Assembly: GCA_030679145.1 (NCBI GenBank)
Contig: JAUXTU010000066.1
Span: 1-61,309, forward strand
Direction: 5' to 3'
Length of the DNA stretch: 61,309 nucleotides
DNA from: Bacteroidota bacterium
GTDB taxonomy: Bacteria > Bacteroidota > Ignavibacteria > UBA10030 > UBA8401
Made by a program: the position numbers and the translations under genes. The stretch's first letter is position 1; each line of letters begins with the position of its first letter. This document shows, in pieces, positions 18,331-30,180 of this stretch. The notes beneath the pieces are model-generated. The model saw nothing but the letters and a program-made list of their open reading frames with translations, ran no database searches and was not told the DNA's origin.

Positions 18331-19464
18331 ATGAAAATTTCTAATGCCCACCTGCGCAGTTTTCGCAATCATAACGAAACAACATTTGAGTTTGGTTCAC
18401 AAATCAATGTGCTTCTCGGGGAAAATGGTCAAGGGAAGACCAACGCTCTGGAAGCATTGTCGTTTCTCTGTCTGACAAAAAGTTTTTATGCAAGCGCGGA
18501 TACAACAGTAATGCAGCAACAAAAAAAATTTTTTGAGATAAAAAGTACGCTTGAATCGGATGAAGGAAAAGAATTTCAGGTGCGAGTAACATACGACGAC
18601 ATGAAAAAGGAAAAGAAATTTACAATCAATGGTGCCGAGGTCGAAAAATTCTCAACAGTAATAGGCATGTTTCCGGTTGTAATCCTTTCGCCGGAAAATA
18701 ATTCCATTACGTTTGGTTCACCGGCAGACAGAAGAAAATTTATCGACATGGTTATTTCGCAAAGCAGCAAATCATACGTTGAAGATTCAATAGAATACCG
18801 GCGGATTGTTCGACAGCGAAATGCGATCCTTTCCGTAGCAAAAGGAAAAGATTGTAGTAATGAAATATCTCCATGGAACGAAATGCTTGTAAAATACGGG
18901 TCGAGGATCATATGTAAACGAATAAACTTTCTGACAGAATTCGAACCTTATATTGCTCAAACATATCTTGATATTGTTGCCGAACGAGAAACACCAAAGA
19001 TCGAATACCTGCCGACTGTTTCAGCTCAAAAAAATTCAACGGTAGAAGAGATTGCAGCAGCAATGGAAATAAAATTAATAAAAAAGAAAAATGATGAATT
19101 GCGGTTCCAAACAACACTTGTTGGCCCTCATCGCGACGACATTTTCTTTTCGTTGAACGGGTTGTCGTTAAAACAATTTGCATCGCAAGGACAGCATAAA
19201 ACATTTTTAATCGCTCTTAAGGTTGCAGAGTTTTTTTTCTTAAAAGAGCGATGCAGTGAAACACCGATTTTTTTATTAGACGACGTTTTCAGCGAGCTTG
19301 ACGAACACCGCAGCAAAAAAATATTGCTGTTGGCAGAATCACTTGGTCAAATTTTCATCACAACAACAAGCGAAAAAATATTCGGCGGTGCCGAATGGAA
19401 TTCTGAACGACGAAAATTCTTTATTAAAAACGGCGAAGCAGTGAACGAATTGCTGGCGGCATGA
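18331..19464 (+). CDS. recF: DNA replication/repair protein RecF
   Basis: 377 residues. SMC-like ATPase with Walker A GENGQGKTN, the signature FASQGQHKTF and Walker B FLLDDVFSELD. It helps load RecA at single-strand gaps. It lies 14 bp behind dnaN and its stop overlaps the next gene as ATGA, so dnaN-recF-dciA is probably one transcript. Confidence 0.96.
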   Translation: MKISNAHLRSFRNHNETTFEFGSQINVLLGENGQGKTNALEALSFLCLTKSFYASADTTVMQQQKKFFEIKSTLESDEGKEFQVRVTYDDMKKEKKFTINGAEVEKFSTVIGMFPVVILSPENNSITFGSPADRRKFIDMVISQSSKSYVEDSIEYRRIVRQRNAILSVAKGKDCSNEISPWNEMLVKYGSRIICKRINFLTEFEPYIAQTYLDIVAERETPKIEYLPTVSAQKNSTVEEIAAAMEIKLIKKKNDELRFQTTLVGPHRDDIFFSLNGLSLKQFASQGQHKTFLIALKVAEFFFLKERCSETPIFLLDDVFSELDEHRSKKILLLAESLGQIFITTTSEKIFGGAEWNSERRKFFIKNGEAVNELLAA

Positions 19465-19757
19465 AAAAGAAAAACGACAATGTTCAATCACTTGGAGACG
19501 CACTAAAAATGCTGGTTCAATCCCTTGGAATTGAAAAGCAGGTTGAACAGTATAAAATATTCGATGTGTGGAACGAAGCGGTTGGTCCGCAGGTAGCAAA
19601 AGTTGCGCAGCCTGAGCGGTTAATCAACGGATTGTTAATTGTGAACGTGAACAACGCACCGTGGAGAACAGAGTTGACATTTCGAAAACAGGAAATTTTA
19701 GAAAAGATCCATTCGGTAACAAACTCAAACAGTATTACCGACATAAAATTTAGATAA
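19461..19757 (+). CDS. dciA: DciA-like protein (DUF721)
   Basis: 98 residues. It starts at ATG 19461 within the recF stop (ATGA overlap). The core FDVWNEAVGPQVAKVAQPERLINGLLIVNV..APWRTELTF..ILEKI is the DUF721 pattern. DciA proteins assist the replicative helicase DnaB in bacteria that lack DnaC/DnaI, and the position between recF and gyrB is the usual one. The helicase role is family knowledge rather than anything visible here. Confidence 0.88.
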   Translation: MKKKNDNVQSLGDALKMLVQSLGIEKQVEQYKIFDVWNEAVGPQVAKVAQPERLINGLLIVNVNNAPWRTELTFRKQEILEKIHSVTNSNSITDIKFR

Positions 19758-19797
19758 TCATACAGCTCTGCACTGTTTCAGTATGTGGAGAGTTTGA

Positions 19798-21837
<2,040 letters not shown>

Positions 21838-21841
21838 ATCA

Positions 21842-22855
21842 ATGAAAAAAGTATTTTTAATTTTATTATTGTTGTCCGCGCAATCTTTTTCTCAAGACAA
21901 TCTTTTTTTGATCGAAGAAGGAGAATTGTTTGGATTCATCAATTCAGCAGGAGTTGTTGCAATTCAGCCGACGCTGAACACACGATCTAATTTTGTTGCT
22001 GGATACTCTAAACAGATTGAACATCACTGGTTTGATAATGATGTCAACTTTATCAACACCAAAGGTGAAGTCGTAATTGTAACAACGCATGAAGATGCCG
22101 GAATTTTTTCTGAAGGATTAGCAAGGTTCCGCAAAGCAATCTTTCTTACAAGCGGGAAATGGGGATTTATAGACACGTCGGGAACAGAAAAAATATCCCC
22201 CCAATATTCCGAAGTAGGAAACTTTAACAACGGAAGAGCAATCGTAATTGTTCGCCCATTTTTTTTCCCACAATTTACTCCGGATAAATTTGGGTATATC
22301 AACCGAAGAGGCGAACTTGTTATACCATATCAATTTGATGCCGCGGGGGATTTTTCCGAATACCGCGCGCCGGTGCGAATTGGAAACAAAAAAGGATTTA
22401 TCGATACAACAGGCGCCATTGTTATTCCGATCAAATATGCCGGAGCAAGAAATTTTTCTTGTGGATTGGCGGGCGTAAAAGAAGATTCGCTCTGGGGATT
22501 TATCAATGCCTCCGGCGAGACAGTCCTTCCGTTTCAGTTTGAAGAAGTGAGAAATTTTTCCGAAGATCTTACGCTTGTTAAAAAAGATGGAAAATGGAAG
22601 TTTATTGACAAAAAAGGAAACGAAGTATTCAGCACTCCATTTCAAAACGCGTTAAATTTTTCCGAAGGTGTTACTGCGTTCTTACAGAAAAATTTGTGGG
22701 GATATGTTGATGCAACCGGAGCAATAGTTTTACAACCGCAATTTTTAGACGCAGCACAATATCAAAACGGATTAGCGTACGTGGAAACAACAACAGAAAA
22801 AGGCTACATCGATCACTCGGGTACATTCGTGTGGAAGACGATGAAGGCAAATTAA
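21842..22855 (+). CDS. Exported WG-repeat protein inserted between gyrB and gyrA
   Basis: 337 residues from ATG 21842, 4 bp after the gyrB stop; an overlapping ATG at 21830 would place the signal peptide internally. After MKKVFLILLLLSAQSFSQ come about eight WG-type repeats of ~38 residues. Examples are WGFIDTSGTEKISPQYSEV, FGYINRRGELVIPYQFDAA, KGFIDTTGAIVIPIKYAGA and WGYVDATGAIVLQPQFLDA. WG repeats are thought to mediate protein binding. A cell-surface or periplasmic protein inside a gyrase operon is unexpected. It may simply use the gyrB promoter. Confidence 0.85.
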   Translation: MKKVFLILLLLSAQSFSQDNLFLIEEGELFGFINSAGVVAIQPTLNTRSNFVAGYSKQIEHHWFDNDVNFINTKGEVVIVTTHEDAGIFSEGLARFRKAIFLTSGKWGFIDTSGTEKISPQYSEVGNFNNGRAIVIVRPFFFPQFTPDKFGYINRRGELVIPYQFDAAGDFSEYRAPVRIGNKKGFIDTTGAIVIPIKYAGARNFSCGLAGVKEDSLWGFINASGETVLPFQFEEVRNFSEDLTLVKKDGKWKFIDKKGNEVFSTPFQNALNFSEGVTAFLQKNLWGYVDATGAIVLQPQFLDAAQYQNGLAYVETTTEKGYIDHSGTFVWKTMKAN

Positions 22856-22906
22856 ACTTGAATAAAACAGACCAGACCGCAATACTTAGAAAGAACGATT
22901 GAATCT

Positions 22907-25639
22907 ATGGCAACTTCAAACGAAAAAATTATTCCTGTTGATATTGAAGAAGAGATGAAAGGATCGTACATCGATTATTCGATGTCGGTTATCGTTGCGC
23001 GCGCACTTCCCGATGTTCGCGACGGATTAAAACCGGTTCACCGTCGCGTGTTGTTTGGAATGAATGAGCTTGGACTTGCTCCGAACCGCGCATATAAAAA
23101 AAGCGCCCGTATCGTCGGAGAAGTGCTTGGAAAATATCATCCGCACGGCGATTCATCGGTATATGATACAATCGTGCGTATGGCGCAAGACTTTTCATTA
23201 CGCTATCCGCTTGTTGATGGGCAGGGAAACTTTGGTTCGGTTGACGGCGATTCTCCTGCGGCAATGCGCTATACAGAAGTGCGTCTTACCCGTGTAGCAG
23301 AAGAGCTGTTGAAAGATATTGAGAAGAACACTGTCAATTTTACGTCAAATTTTGACGACACACTTAAAGAGCCTTCGGTTCTTCCGGCAAACGTTCCCAA
23401 TCTTCTTATTAATGGTGCAAGCGGAATTGCTGTAGGTATGACAACCAATATTCCACCGCACAATCTCGGGGAAGTAATAGACGGAGTCGTTGCGATGATT
23501 GCCGACCGCGGCATTGATAATGAAAAATTGATGAAGCATATCAAAGCACCGGATTTTCCAACGGGCGGCATTATTTACGGCTACGATGGAGTGCGTGAAG
23601 CATATAAAACAGGCAGAGGGAAAATAACCCTTCGCGCTAAAGCAACCATTGAAACCGCGAAGAACGACAGACAAAGTATCATCGTTTCGGAGATCCCATA
23701 TCAAGTAAATAAAGCAACACTGATCGAAAAAATTGCAGAGTTAGTACGCGATAAAAAAATGGACGATGTTTCGGGAATCAACGACGAATCCGACCGCGAT
23801 GGAATGAGAATAGTCATTGACCTGAAACGTGATGCAAATGCAAGCGTCGTGTTGAACAATCTTTACAGAATGACACAGATGCAGACAACATTCGGCATTA
23901 TTATGCTGGCGTTGGTCGATGGTCGTCCGCAGGTGTTGCAGTTGAAAGATACGCTCAATCATTTTATCGAACATCGAAACGAAGTTGTTGTTCGCCGCAC
24001 AAAATTTGATCTTGATGCCGCAGAAAAACGAGCGCACATCTTAGAAGGTTATATCATTGCACTCGACAATATTGATGCAATCATTAAATTGATCAAAGCA
24101 TCAAAAGATACCGAGACTGCGAAGCAAGGACTGATGAAGAAATTCAAATTGTCCGAGATACAGGCTCAGGCGATTTTGGATATGCGGCTGCAGCGATTGA
24201 CCGGTTTAGAGCGCAAAAAGATAGAAGATGAATACAAAGAACTTATTAAACTCATCAATCGGTTAAAATCGATTCTCAACAGCAAACAGCTTCAGATGCA
24301 GATCATTAAAGAAGAACTTCTTGCGATCAAAGAAAAATACGGTGATAATCGCCGCACTGAGATCGTGATGAAACAGACCGAGTTCAAGATCGAAGATATG
24401 ATCGCAGAAGAAGAAGTGGTTATCACTATTTCCCATGGCGGATATATCAAACGATTCCCCGTCAGCGGATATCGCCGGCAATCACGAGGAGGAAAAGGAG
24501 TAACCGGTGCGGCGTCACGTGAGGATGATTTTGTCGAACACATGTTCATTGCAAGCACGCATAATTATATTCTCTTCTTTACCGATAAAGGAAAATGTTA
24601 TTGGCTGAAAGTGTTCGAGGTTCCGGAAGGGGGACGCACATCAAAAGGAAAAGCGATCACAAATCTTATTGCTAAGGAAGCGGAAGAAAACATTACCGCA
24701 TTCTTATCCGTCAAAGAATTCAGTGAAAACCAATTTGTCTTTATGGTAACCGAAGAAGGACAAATGAAAAAAACATCGCTGATGGAATTCAGCAATCCGC
24801 GCAAGAACGGTATTGGTGCAATCTCGCTTGACAAACATGATCTCTTACGTGACGTAAAACTGACGGACGGTTCCCATGAGCTGGTGATTGGAACCCATGA
24901 AGGAATCGCCATCCGATTCTCTGAAAGCGAAGTTCGTGCAATGGGACGCTCGGCATCCGGTGTTCGTGCGATCAGACTTGAAGATGGTGATAAAGTGATC
25001 GGAGCAGTTTCCATAAAACGAACGAAGACAACCCTTCTTGTGGTAACAGAAAACGGATTCGGCAAACGATCCGATCTTTCGGAATACCGTGTCAGCCACC
25101 GCGGCGGAAAGGGTATTGCAACACTCCGCGCGAACGAGAAGACCGGAAAGATGATCGCCATTAAAGAAGTGCAGGATATCGACGATATTGTTGTTGTAAC
25201 ATCCAGCGGAATGGTGATTCGCCAGCGCGCAGAAGCGATACGAGTTTCCGGAAGGAATACATCCGGCGTACGATTGATCCGTCTGAATGCTGACGATGCT
25301 GTCACTGCTATCGCAATAGTGACATCAGAGGATGAAGAAGAAAAGCAACTCGAAGCGGCGGATAAGGCGCGTGCGTCGGTTCCCGCTCCCGAAGAAAACG
25401 GCGAAACCATTGAGCAGAACGAACTGTTTGATGATAAAAAAAAAGCTCTGAAGAAACAGAAGAGTGAAACAACAAAGGGTAAAGAAAAATTAATTAGCAA
25501 GAATCAAAAAAAATCCGTACCAAAGAAGGAAGAGAAACCCGTCGCGTTGAAAAAAACAACGGCAAAATCAGACACGGTAAAACAGAAACCAATTTCAAAG
25601 ACACAGAAATCGAATAAAAAGAAAAAAGGAAAGAAGTAA
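22907..25639 (+). CDS. gyrA: DNA gyrase subunit A
   Basis: 910 residues. The N-terminal breakage-reunion domain has [33 protein letters not shown], the catalytic-tyrosine region MRYTEVRLT and the quinolone-region [22 protein letters not shown]. The C-terminal beta-pinwheel includes the GyrA-box-like RQSRGGKG. The last ~85 residues are an extra Lys/Glu-rich tail ([17 protein letters not shown]), probably disordered. It could modulate supercoiling or bind DNA. The gene probably shares a transcript with gyrB. Confidence 0.98.
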   Translation: MATSNEKIIPVDIEEEMKGSYIDYSMSVIVARALPDVRDGLKPVHRRVLFGMNELGLAPNRAYKKSARIVGEVLGKYHPHGDSSVYDTIVRMAQDFSLRYPLVDGQGNFGSVDGDSPAAMRYTEVRLTRVAEELLKDIEKNTVNFTSNFDDTLKEPSVLPANVPNLLINGASGIAVGMTTNIPPHNLGEVIDGVVAMIADRGIDNEKLMKHIKAPDFPTGGIIYGYDGVREAYKTGRGKITLRAKATIETAKNDRQSIIVSEIPYQVNKATLIEKIAELVRDKKMDDVSGINDESDRDGMRIVIDLKRDANASVVLNNLYRMTQMQTTFGIIMLALVDGRPQVLQLKDTLNHFIEHRNEVVVRRTKFDLDAAEKRAHILEGYIIALDNIDAIIKLIKASKDTETAKQGLMKKFKLSEIQAQAILDMRLQRLTGLERKKIEDEYKELIKLINRLKSILNSKQLQMQIIKEELLAIKEKYGDNRRTEIVMKQTEFKIEDMIAEEEVVITISHGGYIKRFPVSGYRRQSRGGKGVTGAASREDDFVEHMFIASTHNYILFFTDKGKCYWLKVFEVPEGGRTSKGKAITNLIAKEAEENITAFLSVKEFSENQFVFMVTEEGQMKKTSLMEFSNPRKNGIGAISLDKHDLLRDVKLTDGSHELVIGTHEGIAIRFSESEVRAMGRSASGVRAIRLEDGDKVIGAVSIKRTKTTLLVVTENGFGKRSDLSEYRVSHRGGKGIATLRANEKTGKMIAIKEVQDIDDIVVVTSSGMVIRQRAEAIRVSGRNTSGVRLIRLNADDAVTAIAIVTSEDEEEKQLEAADKARASVPAPEENGETIEQNELFDDKKKALKKQKSETTKGKEKLISKNQKKSVPKKEEKPVALKKTTAKSDTVKQKPISKTQKSNKKKKGKK

Positions 25640-25829
25640 TTTTTTAAGAAAGGATTAGCTACTCTTTCATCCCTTTGGATGATTTACTTGTGGCAAGTTA
25701 TCGGCTACTTTCGAAAGGCTGGAAACTTCTGAAGTTTGTTTTTATGAGTTAAACGATTCACCCCTGCAGTCTTTGCAGCAGGGTCGACAAAGTGAAAGAA
25801 ATTTATTTACCCATTTAAGGAGAAACACT

Positions 25830-26300
25830 ATGAAAAAAATTCTTATCCTCGTCAGTATTGTTACATCGTTAGCGATGATTGGTTGTTCGTCGTTGCATCT
25901 GCAGCCCGCAGATTTTTCGTGGGCAGCGGAAGAAATCGTTGCAGTCGGTGCCAAGGGAATGGTTGATGCAAAACGATACAGCGTTGCATTCACCGTGACG
26001 CCGCTTCTGGCAAAAGAGTTTGCAGCGGATTCTGCTGCCGCACAAAGTACGAACGAAGTTCGCATTATCCGTGATAAAGCGGGATTCTATTATTTGACCG
26101 GGAAAAAATTCAAGAGCGTATACGTGCTTGCACAAAGCGACGGAGCGCTTGCCGTGAGCAACACGATCGTTATTTCCTCAGAGAAAGCAATGGATGATCC
26201 GAAGTTCGATCAAAAAGATTCCTACATAGAATTATGGAACGGAAAAGAAAAATTTCAATTGACCAAAAGCGGTGTAACACCTGTTGGAGGTAAGAAATGA
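25830..26300 (+). CDS. Small lipoprotein, uncharacterised
   Basis: 156 residues from ATG 25830 with AAGGAG 8 nt upstream; the frame above it is not coding. The signal LVSIVTSLAMIGCSS has a clear lipobox, so the mature protein starts at Cys and is lipid-anchored. The remainder (LHLQPADFSWAAEEIVAV..GKKFKSVYVLAQSDGALAVSN) matches no family I recognise. Its stop overlaps the next ATG (ATGA), so it is coupled to the following coiled-coil gene, probably as part of the same envelope assembly. Confidence 0.75.
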   Translation: MKKILILVSIVTSLAMIGCSSLHLQPADFSWAAEEIVAVGAKGMVDAKRYSVAFTVTPLLAKEFAADSAAAQSTNEVRIIRDKAGFYYLTGKKFKSVYVLAQSDGALAVSNTIVISSEKAMDDPKFDQKDSYIELWNGKEKFQLTKSGVTPVGGKK

Positions 26301-27490
26301 AGAAGAGCATCATTCTTTTAGTTGCGGCAGTTCTATTCTCTGCCGGGCTGAATGCACAGGAGCGCTCGCCTTCCGATGTAAAACGTGATTTTGAAAAACG
26401 TTTTGTTCTTCTTACAAAAAATCTAAACAGCGCGGAAACTGAAGCGTCACTGCAGCAGCTTTTGAACGATGTCTCTGCATTTGAGACTGAGTTCAAGCCG
26501 CATCAGGAATTCCTTAATAAGGCAGTTTTTCCTGATGGATACGACGGATTGATCGAGCGGTTGAAAAAATCCAAAGAGCTTGCGGAAAATAAAATTCGCG
26601 CATCTCAATTAGAAAAGGAGATCAGCTCTCTTACATCGCAGGTGCAATCTCTCAAAGAAGAAAATGCATCCCTTCGAACACAGCTTGCAAAAGCGCAGGG
26701 AGAACTTGCCGCATTGAAAAAAACGATCGCCGTGCTTCAGGATGAGATACAGAAGCGGGACGAAGCGGTATTTGCACTTGTTGACAGTCTGTTTATTAAA
26801 TATGACACCGATCAGCTTTCGGGCAGCGACATGAAGAAGCTTTCAGTGTTGGAAAAGAAGAACGTTGTTGCAAGTTTAAAACGATCGGTCAATGACAATA
26901 TTATGTTCATTTCGTCGGCATCATTCTCGGCACAGCAGATCCCGCAGCTGTTGAACGAACAGCGGAGATTTGAATCGAACTGGAAGGGCGTCGGACAAAA
27001 ATTATCCAAAGCATATGTTCCGTCTTCAATGCAGGCAAAAGAAGTTTCCGAAATCAACGGATTGATCACGAACTGGCATGCACTTGCCGACGCAGTCTTT
27101 TGGAAAGGATTGAACGAAGTATTTGCCGACGAAAATCTTCCCATTGTTCCATTCAACAACGGAGAAGAAATGCAGCGCAACATCATCAAGTTCATTGATG
27201 ATGAAATGGCAAACACGCCGAAGCGGAGCGATCCTGAGAAAAAAATTATCTTTGAATCATTTGCCTATAACACATGGGGAAGCAAATTAAAACCTTCGTG
27301 GATCCCAATCATGATGCGTCATGGTTTGTTCACCGAAGAACAGATGAACGACATTGATGCAAAGACCAAAACATGGTCTGCGGCAATGACGCCGATCGAA
27401 AGCAGAACACTGCCGTATATTTTGATCGGTGCATTAGTAATCGCAATTTTGGCGGGGATCTATCTTGGAACGCGAAAACGTTCCGCATAA
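26297..27490 (+). CDS. Exported coiled-coil protein with C-terminal membrane anchor (paralogue 1)
   Basis: 397 residues. It has a signal peptide (MKKSIILLVAAVLFSAGLNAQ), then RSPSDVKRDFEKRF. A heptad-rich coiled coil spans about 100-155 (LEKEISSLTSQVQSLKEENA). A long helical region follows, containing FALVDSLFIKYD, HQEFLNKAVFPD and ISSASFSAQQIPQL. The C-terminal helix ILIGALVIAILAGIYLGT is followed by RKRSA on the inside. It probably sits in the inner membrane with its bulk in the periplasm. It is clearly paralogous to the next gene, with the same motifs in the same order. No known family is recognised. Confidence 0.75.
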   Translation: MKKSIILLVAAVLFSAGLNAQERSPSDVKRDFEKRFVLLTKNLNSAETEASLQQLLNDVSAFETEFKPHQEFLNKAVFPDGYDGLIERLKKSKELAENKIRASQLEKEISSLTSQVQSLKEENASLRTQLAKAQGELAALKKTIAVLQDEIQKRDEAVFALVDSLFIKYDTDQLSGSDMKKLSVLEKKNVVASLKRSVNDNIMFISSASFSAQQIPQLLNEQRRFESNWKGVGQKLSKAYVPSSMQAKEVSEINGLITNWHALADAVFWKGLNEVFADENLPIVPFNNGEEMQRNIIKFIDDEMANTPKRSDPEKKIIFESFAYNTWGSKLKPSWIPIMMRHGLFTEEQMNDIDAKTKTWSAAMTPIESRTLPYILIGALVIAILAGIYLGTRKRSA

Positions 27491-27519
27491 ATTATCATCG
27501 AATCCTAAAGGAGGACGAA

Positions 27520-28734
27520 ATGAAACACAGCATCATTCTACTGTTGAGCATTTTCTTGTTCACATTCTCAGCAGCGCAGGACCGTTCAAATTCCGATATT
27601 AAACGGGATTTTGAAAAAGATTACAAAGCATTACTCAAAACAATTACCAATGCCGCAACAATGGACGACATTGCGCTGGTTGACTCAACAGTAAAGGCGT
27701 TTGAATCAGAATATAAACTTCATCAGGAATTTTTAAACAAAGCATTGTATCCAGATAATTTTGATGCGAGCATTGAAAAATTGAAAGCATCATTCACCTA
27801 TTCCGAACAGAAAATCAAAGCGATCGGCGAAAGCGCAACACGCATTGCGGAACTGGAACAACAGGTGACCGTCTTAACGGAACAGGTCAACACATTGAAC
27901 GGACAGAATGCATCACTTCTTGCACAGCTAAAGGATGCAAAAGCAGAACGCGATTCATTGCTAAAAGTAGTTGCAACACTTCGCACCAATCTTGCAAAGA
28001 GGGATAAAGCGATCTTCGCACTGGTTGACAGTTTGTTCATGCAATATGATAAGAACATCCAGCCGATGGGGGATGTACAAAAGAGCCAGCAGGCAAAACT
28101 TGAACGAAGTAATGTGCTGACCAACGTGAAACGGGCAGTTGCGGAGAACATTGAATTTCTTTCAACAACACAGCTTTCCGGAAACGATATTGCAAGTTTG
28201 TACGGCGAGAACCGGAAGTTTGAATCCAACTGGAACGGCGTAAAGAAACTTGTCGGCGACGCATATCTCTCCAACAAAGAGAAAGCACGCGAGATACCGG
28301 CGATTGATACGATGATCGGTGAATGGCGAACGAAAGTTGATGAATTATTCTGGAAATCGTTGAACGGAATGTTCTCCGATGCAAAACTGTCGGTTGCTCC
28401 GATTACCAACGGTTCAGAGATCCATCCTGCGCTTGCACGATTCATCGACGATCAGATCACCGGCTCTGCAGAAAAAAGCGACGATTCCTATGCGGTCTAC
28501 CAATCATTCGAAAAGATCTGGACTGAAAGCTTGAAACCGATCTGGGTTCCGGTATGGAAAGAGAACGGAATGATCACCGATGCACAGGTTGCCGATATCG
28601 ACACCAAGGTTCAACTCTGGTACTCAAAAGTTAAACCGTCCAATTGGCTGATCTATACATTGTTCGGTTTGATCATTCTTGCCGTTGCGTATATTCTGTA
28701 CGGCAAAATGAAATCGAAACCGGCAGTTGCGTAA
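27520..28734 (+). CDS. Exported coiled-coil protein with C-terminal membrane anchor (paralogue 2)
   Basis: 404 residues from ATG 27520, with AAAGGAGG about 7 nt upstream; the longer frame overlapping the previous gene is not used. The layout matches paralogue 1: signal MKHSIILLLSIFLFTFSAAQ, RSNSDIKRDFEKDY, HQEFLNKALYPD, coiled coil LEQQVTVLTEQVNTLNGQNA, FALVDSLFMQYD and a C-terminal helix LIYTLFGLIILAVAYILYGK. Tandem duplication is the simplest origin. The two products may form a heteromer. Confidence 0.78.
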   Translation: MKHSIILLLSIFLFTFSAAQDRSNSDIKRDFEKDYKALLKTITNAATMDDIALVDSTVKAFESEYKLHQEFLNKALYPDNFDASIEKLKASFTYSEQKIKAIGESATRIAELEQQVTVLTEQVNTLNGQNASLLAQLKDAKAERDSLLKVVATLRTNLAKRDKAIFALVDSLFMQYDKNIQPMGDVQKSQQAKLERSNVLTNVKRAVAENIEFLSTTQLSGNDIASLYGENRKFESNWNGVKKLVGDAYLSNKEKAREIPAIDTMIGEWRTKVDELFWKSLNGMFSDAKLSVAPITNGSEIHPALARFIDDQITGSAEKSDDSYAVYQSFEKIWTESLKPIWVPVWKENGMITDAQVADIDTKVQLWYSKVKPSNWLIYTLFGLIILAVAYILYGKMKSKPAVA

Positions 28735-28753
28735 GCATTGAATAATAATTCTA

Positions 28754-28841
28754 CGTCATGCCCGAGTGTTTTTATCGGGCATCCATAGAATGCCAGCTCG
28801 ACGCAGGAGGGGATTCCCGCCAAAAGCGTGCGGGAATGACG
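28754..28841. repeat. 88-bp palindromic intergenic repeat
   Basis: The ends CGTCATGCCCG (28754) and CGGGAATGACG (to 28841) are inverted copies. Inside are ATGCCCGA..TCGGGCAT and GATTCCCGCCAAAAGCGTGCGGGAAT hairpins. It is typical of dispersed REP-like elements and lies between paralogue 2 and a small ORF. Confidence 0.7.
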
Positions 28842-28863
28842 ATATACTTAATGAAGAAAAAAA

Positions 28864-29085
28864 ATGCATACTCATACTGTAAAAGATGCTCCGGAAATCG
28901 GAAAAACATATACCTGTGTGTTGAACGATGTTCCGTTGTATGACGCGACCATTGAAAGTGCACATGGATGCTGGGCAAACGTAAAAGTTGTGCAGCCTCA
29001 TCCGGGAAAATATGAGAAGCAGTATAAAGAAGGACAGCAGTTCGAGATCAAAGTGCAGTTCTATGACTTTATCGAAAAGCAGTAA
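28864..29085 (+). CDS. Small conserved-looking protein of unknown function
   Basis: 73 residues, no signal peptide or membrane segment. Beta-rich sequence: IGKTYTCVLNDVPLYDATIESAHGCWANVKVVQPHPG. An A-rich stretch precedes ATG 28864 without a strong ribosome binding site. Codon use looks like its neighbours and a good terminator follows, which supports a real gene. No family is recognised. Confidence 0.65.
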   Translation: MHTHTVKDAPEIGKTYTCVLNDVPLYDATIESAHGCWANVKVVQPHPGKYEKQYKEGQQFEIKVQFYDFIEKQ

Positions 29086-29103
29086 ATGATCTTTTGTAAA
29101 AAT

Positions 29104-29140
29104 AGAATCTCCAAAGTCTGGAATATGGCTTTGGGGATTT
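29104..29140 (+). terminator. Hairpin after the small 73-residue gene
   Basis: AATCTCCAAAG (29107) pairs with CTTTGGGGATT (to 29139) with one mismatch and is followed by TATGTTTT. Probable terminator. Confidence 0.65.
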
Positions 29141-29180
29141 ATGTTTTAAAAGCATTATCTTTGTGAACAAATAACAAAGA

Positions 29181-29217
29181 GTAAAAGCCTCAAAATTTTA
29201 TCATTTTGAAGCTTTTT
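29181..29217. terminator. Second terminator hairpin before the SPFH operon
   Basis: AAAAGCCTCAAAAT pairs with ATTTTGAAGCTTTT and ends in a T run. The stem is A-rich on one side and T-rich on the other, so it could work in both directions and insulate the next promoter. Confidence 0.65.
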
Positions 29218-29235
29218 AATTTTAAATAAAAAAGT

Positions 29236-29296
29236 ACTTGACATTTTGATATTGATATGATATCATTATGATACCAAACAACGAAAGGATATCATA
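29236..29296 (+). promoter_or_regulatory. Promoter with overlapping operator-like palindromes of the SPFH-RHH operon
   Basis: TTGACA (29238-29243) and TATCAT (29261-29266) are 17 bp apart. The -10 region sits in the palindrome ATGATATCAT (29257-29266), with further TGATA-type half-sites at 29247-29256 and TATGATACC at 29267-29275. GATATCAT recurs at 29288-29295 between the ribosome binding site AAGGA and the ATG. Clustered half-sites fit a ribbon-helix-helix repressor, and one is encoded at the end of this operon (inference). Confidence 0.6.
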
Positions 29297-30172
29297 ATGA
29301 AAACAATTGTTGAAAAAAATGCTGTTACCATAAACGGTTATATTGCCTTGATCGTGTTTCTTGCTCTGGTATTATTTAACGGGTATTGGCTGGTATCAAT
29401 GATACGATTAGAATTACCATCGATGCTTTGGGTATCCATTCCATCGCTGATCATCAATTTAATCGCAATGGGTGGATTCTTTGTTGTGCAGCCGAATGAA
29501 TCGCGCGTGCTCATTCTTTTTGGAAATTATATCGGCACCGTCCGCGAATCTGGATTTTGGTATGCAAATCCGTTTGCAACAAAAAAACATGTCTCGCTGC
29601 GTATCCACAATTTTAACAGTGAACGAATTAAAGTGAACGACCTCGATGGCAACCCGATCGAGATCGGCGCCGTTGTTGTGTATCGCGTTGTCGACTCCGC
29701 CCGCGCATTGTTCGATGTGGAGAATTACGAACAGTTTGTTGCGATCCAAAGCGAAACGGCGATCCGCGCTCTTGCATCGGAGTATCCGTATGATTCACAC
29801 GAAGAGAGCAAAGCATCGCTTCGCGGAAATCCAACGGAGATTGCAGAAGCATTGCAGAAACAAGTGCAGACACGCCTGCAGGTTGCCGGTGTCGACATTA
29901 TTGAAGCGCGTATAAGTCATCTGGCATACGCACAAGAAATTGCACAAGCGATGCTGCGTCGTCAGCAGGCGCAGGCGATCATTGCGGCGCGAAAGAAGAT
30001 CGTTGAAGGTGCTGTTGGAATGGTTCAGGATGCTCTGCGAATGTTGTCTGAACAACACATTGTAACATTGGATGAAGATAAAAAAGCGACAATGGTAAAC
30101 AATCTGATGGTTGCGTTGGTCTCGGATAAAGACATGCAGCCGGTGATCAACACCGGAACGCTGTATCAATAA
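29297..30172 (+). CDS. SPFH/Band 7 (stomatin/prohibitin-type) membrane protein
   Basis: 291 residues. Two hydrophobic segments (about 13-33 and 41-63) are followed by the SPFH domain: FFVVQPNESRVLILFGNYIGTVRESGFWYANPF, VNDLDGNPIEIGAVVVYRVVDSARALFDVENYEQFV and QKQVQTRLQVAGVDIIEARI. A helical tail with YAQEIAQAMLRRQQAQAIIAARKKIVEGA completes it. Such proteins form ring-like membrane microdomain scaffolds. It is the first gene of a three-gene unit with an unknown protein and an RHH regulator. AAGGA lies 7 nt before ATG 29297. Confidence 0.9.
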   Translation: MKTIVEKNAVTINGYIALIVFLALVLFNGYWLVSMIRLELPSMLWVSIPSLIINLIAMGGFFVVQPNESRVLILFGNYIGTVRESGFWYANPFATKKHVSLRIHNFNSERIKVNDLDGNPIEIGAVVVYRVVDSARALFDVENYEQFVAIQSETAIRALASEYPYDSHEESKASLRGNPTEIAEALQKQVQTRLQVAGVDIIEARISHLAYAQEIAQAMLRRQQAQAIIAARKKIVEGAVGMVQDALRMLSEQHIVTLDEDKKATMVNNLMVALVSDKDMQPVINTGTLYQ

Positions 30173-30180
30173 TTTTTCTT

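Noticed and set aside
25762-25783. CCCTGC..GCAGGG hairpin after gyrA as a terminator
   Set aside because: No T-tract follows and the stem is only 6 bp, so it is more likely a chance or structural hairpin in the spacer.
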